A program made the translations under genes and the position numbers. Under the pieces are notes generated by a model. The model ran no database searches. It was not told the origin of the DNA and saw nothing but the letters and a program-made list of their open reading frames with translations. This document shows positions 8,506 to 16,965 of a DNA stretch of 64,000 bases, one piece after another. The stretch is from Palsa-504 sp963739135 (GTDB taxonomy: Bacteria > Actinomycetota > Actinomycetes > Streptosporangiales > Streptosporangiaceae), in NCBI GenBank assembly GCA_963739135.1, contig CAVTZG010000026.1, positions 62,001-126,000 on the forward strand, given 5' to 3'. Numbering within the stretch: the first letter of the stretch is position 1; each line of letters begins with the position of its first letter.

Positions 8506-9426
8506 TCAGCGGTACGGCAGGCGTGCCGCTGCCCGGTCAGCGCCGGTGCCTGCCGCTATCAGCTGGCCAGAACCCGTGTGCCGTTCCCAGCCCGCCGGGA
8601 CTGGCCCACCTGCTGGCCACAGGGCGCCGGTGAGCTCCGCGCCGGCGAACTCCGCACGGGCGAGGTCCGCGCCGACCAGATCGGCATCGGCGAGGTCGGC
8701 GCCGGTGAGGTCCGCGCCAGCCAGATTCGCGCTGGTAAGCCTGGCGCCGCCGAGGTCGGCGCCGGAAAGGTCCGCGCGCACGAGCCTGGCGGCGAGCAGA
8801 TCCGCCCGGGCCAGGACCGCGCCGGCGAGCACCGCGCCGATGAGGTCGGCGCCGGTAAGCTCCGCGCCGGTGAGATCCGCGCCCGCCAGGTCAACAGGCC
8901 CGAGGTCGCGCTCGGTACGCCGGCGCCCGAGCGCGGTGATGGCTGCCTGCACGTCGGGCCGCGGCGATCGTTCCCGGGGCTGGCCGCCGGGACCGGGTGG
9001 CGGCCAGTGCTGACGTGAGCGCTCCCGGATGAAGGCGGCGAGCATCTCCATCACAGCGCGGTGGTGCCCGGGCGAATCGCGGGCGACGCGCTCCAGTGCG
9101 CGGATGCCGCCGATACGCACGTCAAGCTCCTCACAGCCGAGCTGCCCCAGCGCCCGGGCGTAGCGGCCGGCTAGCTGCCCGGCGCGGGACCGCGCACGGC
9201 TCCGCGCGGTGACCACCAGCGCGCCCATGGCGAGCAGCCCGGCACCAAGGGCCAGCAGCCGGCCGCGCGCGGCATCCCGTCCCGCCAGGGGACGTGGTTG
9301 CCAGGCCGGGCCGGCGTCATGGTGCGCGAGCCAGCCGCCGGCCGGCAGCGCCAGGCGAGGACCGACGGGACGCTGCTCAGGTCCCGATCCCAGGGACATC
9401 GTCGCAACTGAGGCATGTGGGGCCAT
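8506..9426 (-). CDS. Membrane-anchored pentapeptide-repeat protein
   Basis: About 306 residues from ATG at 9426, which has GGAGG four bases upstream; a longer start at 9513 lacks one. One transmembrane helix lies near residues 56-73 (RLLALGAGLLAMGALVV). A soluble helical segment follows (GIRALERVARDSPGHHRAVMEM), which resembles the region before the repeats in other actinobacterial proteins of this type. Then comes a run of about 15 A(D/N)L-xx pentapeptides, about residues 180-255 (ADLTGAELTGADLIGA and similar). Such repeats fold into a right-handed quadrilateral beta-helix. The function of this membrane-bound subgroup is not established. The repeats are encoded by similar GC-rich 15-mers, so the DNA is internally repetitive. 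Confidence 0.85.
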   Translation of the reverse strand: MAPHASVATMSLGSGPEQRPVGPRLALPAGGWLAHHDAGPAWQPRPLAGRDAARGRLLALGAGLLAMGALVVTARSRARSRAGQLAGRYARALGQLGCEELDVRIGGIRALERVARDSPGHHRAVMEMLAAFIRERSRQHWPPPGPGGQPRERSPRPDVQAAITALGRRRTERDLGPVDLAGADLTGAELTGADLIGAVLAGAVLARADLLAARLVRADLSGADLGGARLTSANLAGADLTGADLADADLVGADLARAEFAGAELTGALWPAGGPVPAGWERHTGSGQLIAAGTGADRAAARLPYR

Positions 9427-9725
9427 GGTTCCTCCAGCGGGACACGGGTCACCAGGCCCCGGCCCCGTGCAGGAATCCCGGGGACCCGACCGTGACGTCA
9501 TCTGGTCAGGCAAGCTCGCTCATACCAAGCCCGCTCGTGCTAGGACAAGCTCGCTCACACCAAGCCCGCGCATCCACGGTAGCCAGCCATGCTCTGGCGG
9601 CTCAAGGCAAAGCCGCAAAATCGCTCAGTTCCCGCCGCAAGCCGCTCAGGTCCCACAGCCACCCGCACCGTGGCTCGGGTTCGGCGCTGATGATCCCGTC
9701 CCATAGCTGGTCAAGGTGACCTTCC

Positions 9726-9824
9726 CTGCGGAAGAGCCAGGACTGGGCGAGTGACCAGCGTGATCGCGAGGACATGCGGGAGGCGCGGGAGCGGCTGCGG
9801 GAGCGGCAGGCGCGGTGGGTCTAG
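9726..9824 (+). pseudogene. Fragment of a tandem-HTH gene (paralogue of 16030-16536)
   Basis: Reading from about 9726 gives LRKSQDWASDQRDREDMREA followed by RERLRERQARWV and a stop at 9822-9824. The intact gene at 16030 has LRRDLDWASDQADRADLRET followed by RERLRERQAGRP at the same place. Only the last about 32 codons are recognisable, and no upstream HTH is left. This is a C-terminal scrap of a duplicated or recombined copy. It ends two bases before the start of the next gene. Confidence 0.6.
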
Positions 9825-9825
9825 C

Positions 9826-11149
9826 ATGCCTGATCAGCCATTCGGGCGGAGGGTGGGGCATGCCGGGGGTGGCCGAATCGTCGGCTTGCCCTCGATCGGC
9901 ATCGCAGACCTGGTCCTGCTGAGTCCCGCGCGGCTGTTCGCCCGGACGAAAGGAATGGCGATGCGCCTCGGCCGGTCATGGGATGTGCCGGACGAATTCT
10001 GGCTGCTCTGGTGGCGTAGCCGCGAACTGCGGACGCTCATCATGCGGGCTGATGTCGAGCCTGCTGGCAAGGGCCCTGCTGGCAGGCGGTCTGCACCCGA
10101 ATTCCAGCGGCAGGCGATGGACCAGATGGAGCGCTACGGCCGGTACCCGATGACCGGGCCTGTCGCCTTGGATCTGCACTTCCGGGCCGCCCGGAGGAAC
10201 CCGCCTGGCATCCACCGGGCCGCCAAGCACACCCTGGACATCCTCGGCCCGGCGCTGCCGGGCTGCGAGCGACCGCGCCGCCGCAGCGTTCTACAAGGAC
10301 GACCGGCAGGTCAAGTTCCTGTACGCCGACCTGGACCAGAGCTGGCAGCAGGACGACGGCGAGAACGGACGCAGCGGTTCAGTGTTCATTGTCGCCCGGC
10401 GGGCTGGCGATGTGATCGCTGATCTGTGCATGGCCAGGCACCTTGATCGCGAGGGTTACGACGAGGACGACGGCTCCCCGTTCGCGTCACCCGATCTGCC
10501 TGATGACCCTGAGCCGGGCTGGCTGACCGAGCCCGGCCAGATCCTGACCCCGGTGGAACGGTACCTGGCGGAGGCGTCCCGCTTTCACTATGTCACGGAG
10601 TTGCAGGAGGCGATCCTCGCGCGCACCGACGCGAGTCTTATCTTGGGCCTGAGCATGTACCTGGAGGGGCTGGCCGGCGCCGAGTTGCCTGAGCAACTTG
10701 CCGCGGCCTTCGAGGAGTCACAGGCCGCCAGCCGCCGCCTGCTCATGTCCGGTCCGTTCACGCTGCCGCTTCCCGGGCTGCCACGGGCAGCAGGGGAATC
10801 CGAACGCTTCGTCCAGCTGATCCGGGACCGGCTGGAGGAGTTCGGGTCGCGCTGGCCGCTGTTCCGGTCGCTCCTGGTGCCCGTCACTCTTACTTTCCTG
10901 GTCGTCCCTCCCGAGCAGGGCAAGGACCTGGATAACATCGCGCTCACCGCCTTGCCCATCGCACACGAGGTCCTCCGGCCGCACATCGAGCCGCACCTGC
11001 TGGGCCCCTCCTACCCCGGCGAGCCTGAGCCGTGGCGTGAGGAAGCCCTGGCCCGGCTCAGATCGGTCAACGCCCGCAGCGTCCGGGCCTACCAGGTGAT
11101 CGAACTACCACGATCTCCGCAGGATCCGCCTTGTGCCATAGGCGATTGA
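9826..11149 (+). pseudogene. RusA-like protein gene, frameshifted near 10290
   Basis: Two adjacent frames together read as one protein. The first (ATG 9826) contains YPMTGPVALDLHFRAARRNP, then PGIHRAAKHTLDILG. The second continues as FYKDDRQVKFLYADLDQSWQ and runs to a stop at 11149. K-LD-L followed by a DDRQV block is the pattern of RusA-type Holliday junction resolvases. A second, similar half appears near the C-terminus (VPVTLTFLVVPP, then KDLDNIALTALPIAHE). A single-base change near 10290 would join the frames. Either the gene is broken or there is an assembly error. The RusA assignment is by motif only and is tentative. Confidence 0.5.
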
Positions 11150-11385
11150 CGTCTGCGCTCACCAACGTCGTCTGGCAACACGTGATCAGGGGAATGGGGG
11201 GACGGGCGTGACCAGGCTGCGGGCGTGGCGCGAGAACCGGGTTTTAGGACCATGGCCCCCTGTCCTGCCGACCTTCGCCGGTGCTGGCCCCGCCGGGGGC
11301 ACTGGCAAGGTCACGATCGCTGTGCAAGGGTAGAGCGTGGCCGCGGCTGGGGGATAGGAGCCGCCGGGATGAGGTGGGTTAGCTG

Positions 11386-12525
11386 ATGAATCAGGTACAG
11401 TTGCTCGCCATCGGCGCGGGGCCGTACGCGCTGTCGATCGCGGCGCTTGCGCGTGAGCGTGGCATCGGCACTGTGGTGCTGGGTCGGCCGATGGGCTTTT
11501 GGCGGGAGAACATGCCCGAGGGCATGTTCCTGCGGTCGGGGCCGGACTGGCACCTCGACGGGGCCGCGGTCCACACGCTGGAGGCCTATCTGGAGGAGCA
11601 GGGCATCCGGCCGGGTGAGGTCGATCCCATTCCGGTCGGCGTCTTCCTGGACTACGCCGCCTGGTTCAAGAGGGCCAAGGGAATCGAGGTCCGCGAGGAG
11701 TTCGTCGACACCCTGGCCAGGGCCGATGGCCGGTTTGAGGCAACGCTGCGAAGCGGTGAGCGCATTCGCGCGGACGCTGTGGTGGCCGCGCCGGGGATCC
11801 GCCATTACGCCAGCGTTCCCGGCTGGGCGTCGTCGCTGCCGCCAGGGCTCGCGGCTCACACCTGCGACCTAGTGCGTTTTGATGACATGGCCGGGGCGCG
11901 CGTGTTGATCATCGGCGGGAGGCAAAGCGCCTACGAGTGGGCCGCACTGATCCGGGAGCATGGCGCCGCGCGCATCGACATCGTGCACCGCCATGACATC
12001 CCGCGTTTCGAGCGGGTGAGCTGGAAGTTCGTCGACGCCCACGTCGAGCAGACGCTCGCCGTCCATGGGTACTGGCGGAACCTTCCCAAAAGCGGGCAGG
12101 ATGCGGTTGCCCGGCGGTTCTGGGAGGTGGGCAGGCTCACACTGGAGTACTGGCTGACTCCCAGGCTGGCCTGGGACGGGATCCACCGGTGGCCCGGAAC
12201 CGAAGTCGTCGAGGTTGCCCCGGTCGGCGATGATGAGTTGCGGGTGGTGCTGTCCAACGGCACCGGGCTCGCTGTCGATCGCGTGGTGTTCGGTTCGGGT
12301 TACCGGGCCGACCTGACCAAAGTCCCCTACCTCGCGGGTGTGCTCAAGCATGTCAAGGTGTCCAATTGCTTCCCCGTGCTGGACGAGGCTTTCCAGACCA
12401 GCCTGGACGGCTTGTACGTCACCGGGTTCTCGGCGACACAAGACTTCGGGCCGTTCTTCGGTTTCGTCAAAGGCTCACCCGCTGCCGCCACGTTGATTGT
12501 CCGCGACCTGCTGTCGCGAAGGTGA
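11386..12525 (+). CDS. FAD/NAD(P)-dependent monooxygenase-like flavoprotein
   Basis: 379-residue two-dinucleotide-fold protein. The FAD-binding fingerprint is at the N-terminus (LLAIGAGPYALSIAALAR, about residues 6-23). A second nucleotide fold follows near residues 168-190 (ARVLIIGGRQSAYEWAALI). The C-terminus carries the usual closing motif (SLDGLYVTGFSA). The layout resembles lysine/ornithine N-monooxygenases and flavin monooxygenase-like proteins. The substrate is unknown and no siderophore genes are nearby. It sits alone, with a 236-bp gap before it and convergent with the gene at 12595. Confidence 0.8.
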   Translation: MNQVQLLAIGAGPYALSIAALARERGIGTVVLGRPMGFWRENMPEGMFLRSGPDWHLDGAAVHTLEAYLEEQGIRPGEVDPIPVGVFLDYAAWFKRAKGIEVREEFVDTLARADGRFEATLRSGERIRADAVVAAPGIRHYASVPGWASSLPPGLAAHTCDLVRFDDMAGARVLIIGGRQSAYEWAALIREHGAARIDIVHRHDIPRFERVSWKFVDAHVEQTLAVHGYWRNLPKSGQDAVARRFWEVGRLTLEYWLTPRLAWDGIHRWPGTEVVEVAPVGDDELRVVLSNGTGLAVDRVVFGSGYRADLTKVPYLAGVLKHVKVSNCFPVLDEAFQTSLDGLYVTGFSATQDFGPFFGFVKGSPAAATLIVRDLLSRR

Positions 12526-12594
12526 CACCCCAGTCGTCCAGGACCGTCTGTCGCCGGTCGCGGGCTGGCGATGTTCCATATCTGTCGCCACCTG

Positions 12595-12975
12595 TCAGTC
12601 CGGCCGTGTCACCCAGCCGCTGAGCGGACGGTTGTGGCCGACCTCGTGCGGTGGCTCGTAGAACCTGGTATCCCGGTGGTCCTCGGCGCTGCACGCCCCG
12701 CACCACAGCGTCACATGGCCCATGCCCCGGCCGCGCTCGGCGGCTTCCCTGGCCGGGTCGCAGATGCACGGCATCCAGGAGATTTTCTGCGGCATACCGG
12801 GAGCAAGCGAATGCCCGTACGGACAGCGCTCAGGTTTGCTGGCGAACAGTGGTGCAGGCACCCGATGATCATGCCCTGAGCTGCGGGTTTCAGTTAGCGG
12901 GAAGCACCCGGTGTCACCACACGGGAGACGATAGCAAGTGCCTTCAGGCTTCTGGCCGGGCGAGCCCGATGACAA
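12595..12975 (-). CDS. Small Cys-rich conserved hypothetical protein
   Basis: Up to 126 residues. The conserved part is C-terminal: ERCPYGHSLAPGMPQKISWM, then PCICDPAREAAERGRGMGHV and LWCGAC. That gives four spaced Cys plus His residues, likely a zinc-binding fold. Similar short proteins occur in actinomycetes without assigned function; that is from memory and was not checked. The start is uncertain: 12975 gives the longest product, and a GTG at 12861 would begin VPAPLFASKPER. No good ribosome site is seen for either. The plus-strand frames over the same DNA lack coherent motifs. Confidence 0.55.
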   Translation of the reverse strand: MSSGSPGQKPEGTCYRLPCGDTGCFPLTETRSSGHDHRVPAPLFASKPERCPYGHSLAPGMPQKISWMPCICDPAREAAERGRGMGHVTLWCGACSAEDHRDTRFYEPPHEVGHNRPLSGWVTRPD

Positions 12976-13162
12976 GCGACCTCCTGTCGCCGGCGCAGGT
13001 TTTCAGGGCCCCCGCGGGGGGTGCCCGAAAGGCATGATTTCGTATAGACATGATGACGGAGCGTGGTTGAATGCGGCAGGGGTCACGCCCCGGTTGTGGC
13101 TACGCCGGCCCATTCGCCGGGCTGGACGTTGAGGTGATGCTGTGCATGGCGCGGGAGGATTT

Positions 13163-13513
13163 GTGGATCTGAAGCTGGGCCACTACAGCAAGGACGGCAT
13201 CGAGGTCGTCGACGTCCAGGGCGAGATCGATATCTATACGGCGCCGCGGCTGCGTGAGCTGCTCATCGATCTGGCCGGCAAGAACCGCTACCAGCTCGTC
13301 ATCAACATGGACCAGGTCGGGTTCCTCGACTCCACCGGCCTCGGGGTGCTGGTTGGGAGTCTGAAGCGGGTGCGGGCGCACGACGGGACGCTGGATCTGG
13401 TCTGCACGCAGGAGCGGATCCTGAAGATCTTCAAGATCACCGGGCTGACGAAGGTCTTCGGCATCCACCAGACAGTGGACCAGGCCATCGCGGCCAAGAA
13501 GGGCCGCCGGTAA
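13163..13513 (+). CDS. STAS-domain anti-sigma factor antagonist
   Basis: About 116 residues of SpoIIAA/RsbV type. The phosphorylatable Ser/Thr lies in the hallmark FLDSTGLGVLVGSLKRVRAH. The domain covers nearly the whole protein, with the first beta strands at VDLKLGHYS and IEVVDVQGEIDIYTA. GTG at 13163 is preferred because GGGAGG is directly upstream and the protein then begins VDLKLG like many homologues; ATG at 13142 would add seven residues. In partner-switching the unphosphorylated form sequesters an anti-sigma kinase. The nearest candidate kinase in the window is at 5670, but no linkage is shown. Confidence 0.92.
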   Translation: MDLKLGHYSKDGIEVVDVQGEIDIYTAPRLRELLIDLAGKNRYQLVINMDQVGFLDSTGLGVLVGSLKRVRAHDGTLDLVCTQERILKIFKITGLTKVFGIHQTVDQAIAAKKGRR

Positions 13514-13855
13514 GGGACGTGTCACCGGAGGCGACGTAGCCGGGGCTTCGGGGCTATCGGAGGGGACGCAGTCACACCGGGACTGCGGGAGAAATGGTGC
13601 CGGCCCGGTTGCTGGACAGGTGCGGATCGAGGCGCCCGCGAATACCGCCAGGCCGCTGAACTGACTGTCATCGGCTGCCGGGCACACGATGGGCAAGATT
13701 CCGCCGAAGCGCAGCTGCCCGTTGCGCTTGCCGGGCCGGTAGATGATCGAGTCGGCGCCGGCGGCGCGGCGGCCGGGCCTGGATGCAGGATCACCGCCGT
13801 GCATGGCGTGGTGGCTTGCCCATGGCAGCATATTGCGGCCACCGCGGATACCGGA
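13514..13855. other. Intergenic stretch, nothing recognised
   Basis: 342 bp between the converging STAS and GCS2-like genes. A minus-strand frame here encodes fragments such as GADSIIYRPGKRNGQLRFGG that could be a decayed gene. I see no start, ribosome site or family match. Confidence 0.4.
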
Positions 13856-15316
13856 CTACTGCGCGCCTGCCGCTGCCGGGACCCGGGCATCGGGCCGGTG
13901 CCAGCGGCCCGGCTCGTAGCCGGACAGCGTCGCGCGGGCGAGTGCGGTGATGAACGCGGGCGTGGATGCGGCGCTGGTGAACAGGGCCCGCTGGCGGTCG
14001 GCTCCGGTCCCCCGCTGGTCGAGCCGGTGCAGCAGCCGGGTGACCGTCTGGGTGTCGCCGTGGTCCCTGAGCGCGGGATAGACATGATCGAGGAGGCGGG
14101 CGCGCAGCGCCGGCGCATCGACGGCCTGCCCGGTGACCGGGTCGGCTCCTGCCCCGGCGAGCCCGTGCCGCGCCGCGGCGGCCAGGGCCGCGGCGACCTG
14201 CCGGGCCGGCGTCGCTGGCACCGGCGTCCCGCGGCGGGCCTCGGCCAGGGCGGTGGCGACCAGGGCGCGGGTCAGCCCCGCCGCGAGCACCGCGGTGCCG
14301 GTGTCGAGGCAGACGTCGGCGACCCGGACCTCGACGGTGGGGTAGCGCGGGGACAGCCGGGCCAGGAAGTAGACGCTGCGCTCGTCCAGCGCCGCGCCGC
14401 GCCCGATGAGGCGGCGGACGGCCGTGTCGTAGGCGGCCGCGTCCGGCCACGCCGCGGGCGGCACCGCGGTCGGCCAGCGTGACCAGGCCAGGTACCGCCA
14501 GCTGGCCCATCTCGTATCGTGCCCGCCGGCGATCGGGGAGTTGGCGGTGACGGCGAGCAGCGGCGCGAGCCAGGGCCGCAGCCGCGCCAGGACCTGGACG
14601 CCCAGGTCCCGGGAGGGGACCCCGACGTGCACGTGGCAGCCGCAGGTGCCGGCCTCGGCCACCACCGGGCCGTACCGGCGGGCCAGCTCCTGGTAACGGG
14701 GCTGGTCTGTCACGGCGGCCAGCCCGGGTGTGCGGTACGGCGCGACCCCGGAGGCCACCAGCCGGCAACCCAGCCGCGCCGCCGCGTCAGCGGCCAGCCG
14801 CCGCAGCCGGATCAGCTCGCCGCCGACCTCGTCCAGGCCGGTGCACACCGGGGTTCCGGTCTCCACCTGGAACCGCATCAGCTCCTGCTGCACCCCCGGC
14901 TCCCCATCGAGCAGCCGCACCAGCTCGGCACCGGCCAGCACGGTGGCGCCGGTAGACGGGTCCAGCAGCACGAACTCCTCCTCCACCCCCAGCGTGATCG
15001 CGCCGGACGCGCACACCGCCCCCAGCGGGCCGCCGGGCACCGTCGCGCCCCGTCCCGCACCGCCCGATCCGGGCGTTACCACGACCACCTGCTGCTCCGG
15101 GAGCGGGCGCAGCGGGAGCCGCTGGCCCAGCGCGCTGCCCAGGACGGCCATTGCGCGGGCTGCGGGGATCAGCGGCCACAGCAGTGCGGCCAGCGTCATG
15201 GAGGCTGCCAGCTGCACGGCCACCACCTCAGCGCCGGCCAGCGTGACGACCTGCCCGGCTGCCTTCCAGGTTGCCTCCAGCGGCTGCCCGGCCGAGATCG
15301 GCAGGGTATGGGCCAT
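13856..15316 (-). CDS. Glutamate-cysteine ligase-like (GCS2/YbdK) carboxylate-amine ligase with N-terminal extension
   Basis: 486 residues. The GCS2 domain starts near residue 108 with the ATP and glutamate-binding signature GVEEEFVLLDP. It contains CGCHVHVGVPSRD and TANSPIAGGHDTRWASWRYL, and ends GYEPGRWHRPDARVP, all typical of the YbdK family, which forms gamma-glutamyl amide bonds in vitro. The first about 105 residues are not part of the family. They include a hydrophobic stretch (VVAVQLAASMTLAALLWPLI, about 31-50) that could be a membrane helix. ATG at 15316 is used because AGGAAGG lies upstream. The natural amine acceptor is unknown. Confidence 0.85.
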   Translation of the reverse strand: MAHTLPISAGQPLEATWKAAGQVVTLAGAEVVAVQLAASMTLAALLWPLIPAARAMAVLGSALGQRLPLRPLPEQQVVVVTPGSGGAGRGATVPGGPLGAVCASGAITLGVEEEFVLLDPSTGATVLAGAELVRLLDGEPGVQQELMRFQVETGTPVCTGLDEVGGELIRLRRLAADAAARLGCRLVASGVAPYRTPGLAAVTDQPRYQELARRYGPVVAEAGTCGCHVHVGVPSRDLGVQVLARLRPWLAPLLAVTANSPIAGGHDTRWASWRYLAWSRWPTAVPPAAWPDAAAYDTAVRRLIGRGAALDERSVYFLARLSPRYPTVEVRVADVCLDTGTAVLAAGLTRALVATALAEARRGTPVPATPARQVAAALAAAARHGLAGAGADPVTGQAVDAPALRARLLDHVYPALRDHGDTQTVTRLLHRLDQRGTGADRQRALFTSAASTPAFITALARATLSGYEPGRWHRPDARVPAAAGAQ

Positions 15317-15600
15317 CGTCGCGTCCTTCCTGTCGCTGAGGACACGCCCGTGAGTTCCCCACAATACGGGCACACCCCCGTGGCCAGTCCGCCAGCTTGT
15401 CCTCATCGCCCACCGCCGGCTCACGCAAGCCCAGCTCAGCCCGGATCTGCGCCCGGCGATTCTTGACCGTCCGCCCCGACCTGCCGGGCGACACACCCCA
15501 TCGCTGCTCCCGGCACGTCCGCCCCGCTCCTCCTCCCGGCGGCGTAGCTCCGCGCTGGATAAACGTCGCCGTGCCGTCCGGCCCCCCTGGACAGCTAGCA

Positions 15601-15945
15601 GTGCCCAGCTTCGAGGACCTGGCCGACCTGGTGGTCCGGCGCTGCTACGAGGGCCTGCAGTCTGGCAGGCCGACCGTCTCCCTGCATGATGCCGTCGCCG
15701 TAATGCGTTTGGCCTGGCAGGTCGAGCGGGACGAGGCGATCCCCGCGCGGGACAAGCCGCTGGCCGAGCTGGCAGAGGCACAGGCAGCGGTGCTGACCCT
15801 GAAAGACGCGATCATCCGCCGCTCCGGGCAGGACGAATGGCGGGCGCTGTGGAGCGAAGTCCAGAAGGATCGGGAGGAGACCCGGAAGATCCGCGAGGCG
15901 AGGCAGCGTTTCGTGACGGCGGCCCGGACGGTTCATCAGCCCTAG
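15601..15945 (+). CDS. Hypothetical helical protein
   Basis: About 114 residues from GTG at 15601 (VPSFEDLADLVVRRCYEGLQ); in-frame starts further upstream are possible and no ribosome site settles the matter. The rest is mostly predicted helix, with LHDAVAVMRLAWQVERDEA and a charged C-terminal coil (SEVQKDREETRKIREARQRF). It lies 85 bp before the tandem-HTH gene in the same direction, so they could form a small unit. The large palindrome at 15980-16029 separates them. No family is recognised. Confidence 0.5.
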   Translation: MPSFEDLADLVVRRCYEGLQSGRPTVSLHDAVAVMRLAWQVERDEAIPARDKPLAELAEAQAAVLTLKDAIIRRSGQDEWRALWSEVQKDREETRKIREARQRFVTAARTVHQP

Positions 15946-15979
15946 CGCCCCGCTAAGTGGAACTCTGACCTTGATAATT

Positions 15980-16029
15980 GGTACATGTTCCGTTTCATTT
16001 CTGCGCCGGAATGAAACGAGATATGTACC
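15980..16029. promoter_or_regulatory. Large two-part palindrome abutting the tandem-HTH start codon
   Basis: GGTACAT-(5)-GTTTCATT, a 10-base centre, then AATGAAAC-(5)-ATGTACC, with the ATG start codon immediately following. Both arm pairs are perfect and the 5-base spacers are equal, so the site has two matched half-site pairs. It is AT-rich against its surroundings. Its position over the translation start, upstream of a protein with two HTH domains, suggests an autoregulatory operator or an mRNA hairpin that hides the start codon. Confidence 0.65.
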
Positions 16030-16536
16030 ATGCTTGGCATAAGCAGCGAAGCGGAGCGCGATCGCCGCCGCAGCAAGGCCGTCGCGATGCGCGGCCAGGG
16101 CATGACGGCACGCGCGATCGCCACCGTGCTCGGCGTCTCACATCCGACCGTGCTGCGCGACCTTCGCGCCCACGACCAGGCCGAGGCGGAGCAGGTGTTC
16201 GCCGTGCTGGCCGGCGCACCGCAGCGGCCGGAGAAACCACCGCCCCGGCTCAGTATCGAGCAGCGGCTGGACGCCCGCCGGTCCAAGTACTACCGGTGGC
16301 ACCACGCGGCAGAGCTACGGCGGCGCGGTGCGTCCCTGAGGGCCATCGCGCGGCAGGTCGGTGTCAGCCCGGCGACGGTGCTGCGCGACCTGCGGCGGGA
16401 CCTGGACTGGGCGAGCGATCAGGCTGACCGCGCGGACCTGCGGGAGACCCGGGAGCGCCTGCGGGAGCGGCAGGCAGGGCGCCCTAGGGCGCACGGAGAG
16501 CGCCTGCCAGGTGTCCGGCCGTTGGATCGGGCATGA
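16030..16536 (+). CDS. Tandem helix-turn-helix DNA-binding protein
   Basis: 168 residues with the same HTH motif twice: about 17-45 (AVAMRGQGMTARAIATVLGV, then SHPTVLRDLRAHD) and about 96-128 (AAELRRRGASLRAIARQVGV, then SPATVLRDLRRDL). A Pro-rich linker separates them (RPEKPPPRLS). The C-terminus is a charged coil (RETRERLRERQAG). The HTHs resemble resolvase/sigma-70 region 4-like domains. ATG at 16030 directly follows a 50-bp palindrome whose paired half-sites suit a protein with two DNA-reading heads. A fragment of a second copy is at 9726-9824. The wider role is unknown; a phage- or plasmid-type regulator is possible. Confidence 0.7.
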   Translation: MLGISSEAERDRRRSKAVAMRGQGMTARAIATVLGVSHPTVLRDLRAHDQAEAEQVFAVLAGAPQRPEKPPPRLSIEQRLDARRSKYYRWHHAAELRRRGASLRAIARQVGVSPATVLRDLRRDLDWASDQADRADLRETRERLRERQAGRPRAHGERLPGVRPLDRA

Positions 16537-16551
16537 GCGCACGGTGCGCTC
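16535..16551. terminator. 17-bp palindrome over the stop of the tandem-HTH gene
   Basis: GAGCGCAC-G-GTGCGCTC begins in the stop codon (16534-16536). It could be a compact terminator hairpin or a second binding site. There is no T tract. Confidence 0.4.
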
Positions 16552-16965
16552 TGCGCTCTCCAGGTCGGGGCGGTCGGCGCGTCCGTCTGGTGGTCGGCCA
16601 GCTTGGCGACGCATTATCAGGTACTGCGAGGCAGTCCCTCAAGACCGTCGCCTGGATAACGGGTGCCGTCCCGCGGCACGGCCGTTAGCGCGGCAGGCTG
16701 CCCCTCCGTGCTCGTCCCTCAGTCCGGCGGCCAGTCGTATCGCTGCGCCTCGATGGCAGTGGCGACGTCGCGCAGTGTCTCGCGCGTTCCGGCTCATCCG
16801 GCCCGGCCACCGCACGCGCCTCACGCAGATCCCGCACGACCGCCAGGCTCACCAGGTCCTCCTCGCCTTAAATGATCGGGCAAGGCTATCGGAACTGTGA
16901 CCTTCAGTGATCTACGGCGTGGAATCGTCAGCGTCCGATGGCGTTCCCTGGCCGAGAGCGTGTCC
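16552..16965. other. Intergenic stretch, nothing recognised
   Basis: 414 bp between the tandem-HTH gene and the converging pstS gene. Frames on both strands lack start sites and motifs. Confidence 0.4.

Noticed and set aside
8630..8900. CRISPR-like or tandem-repeat array
   Set aside because: The periodicity is the 15-bp coding pattern of pentapeptide repeats on the minus strand; there are no spacers.
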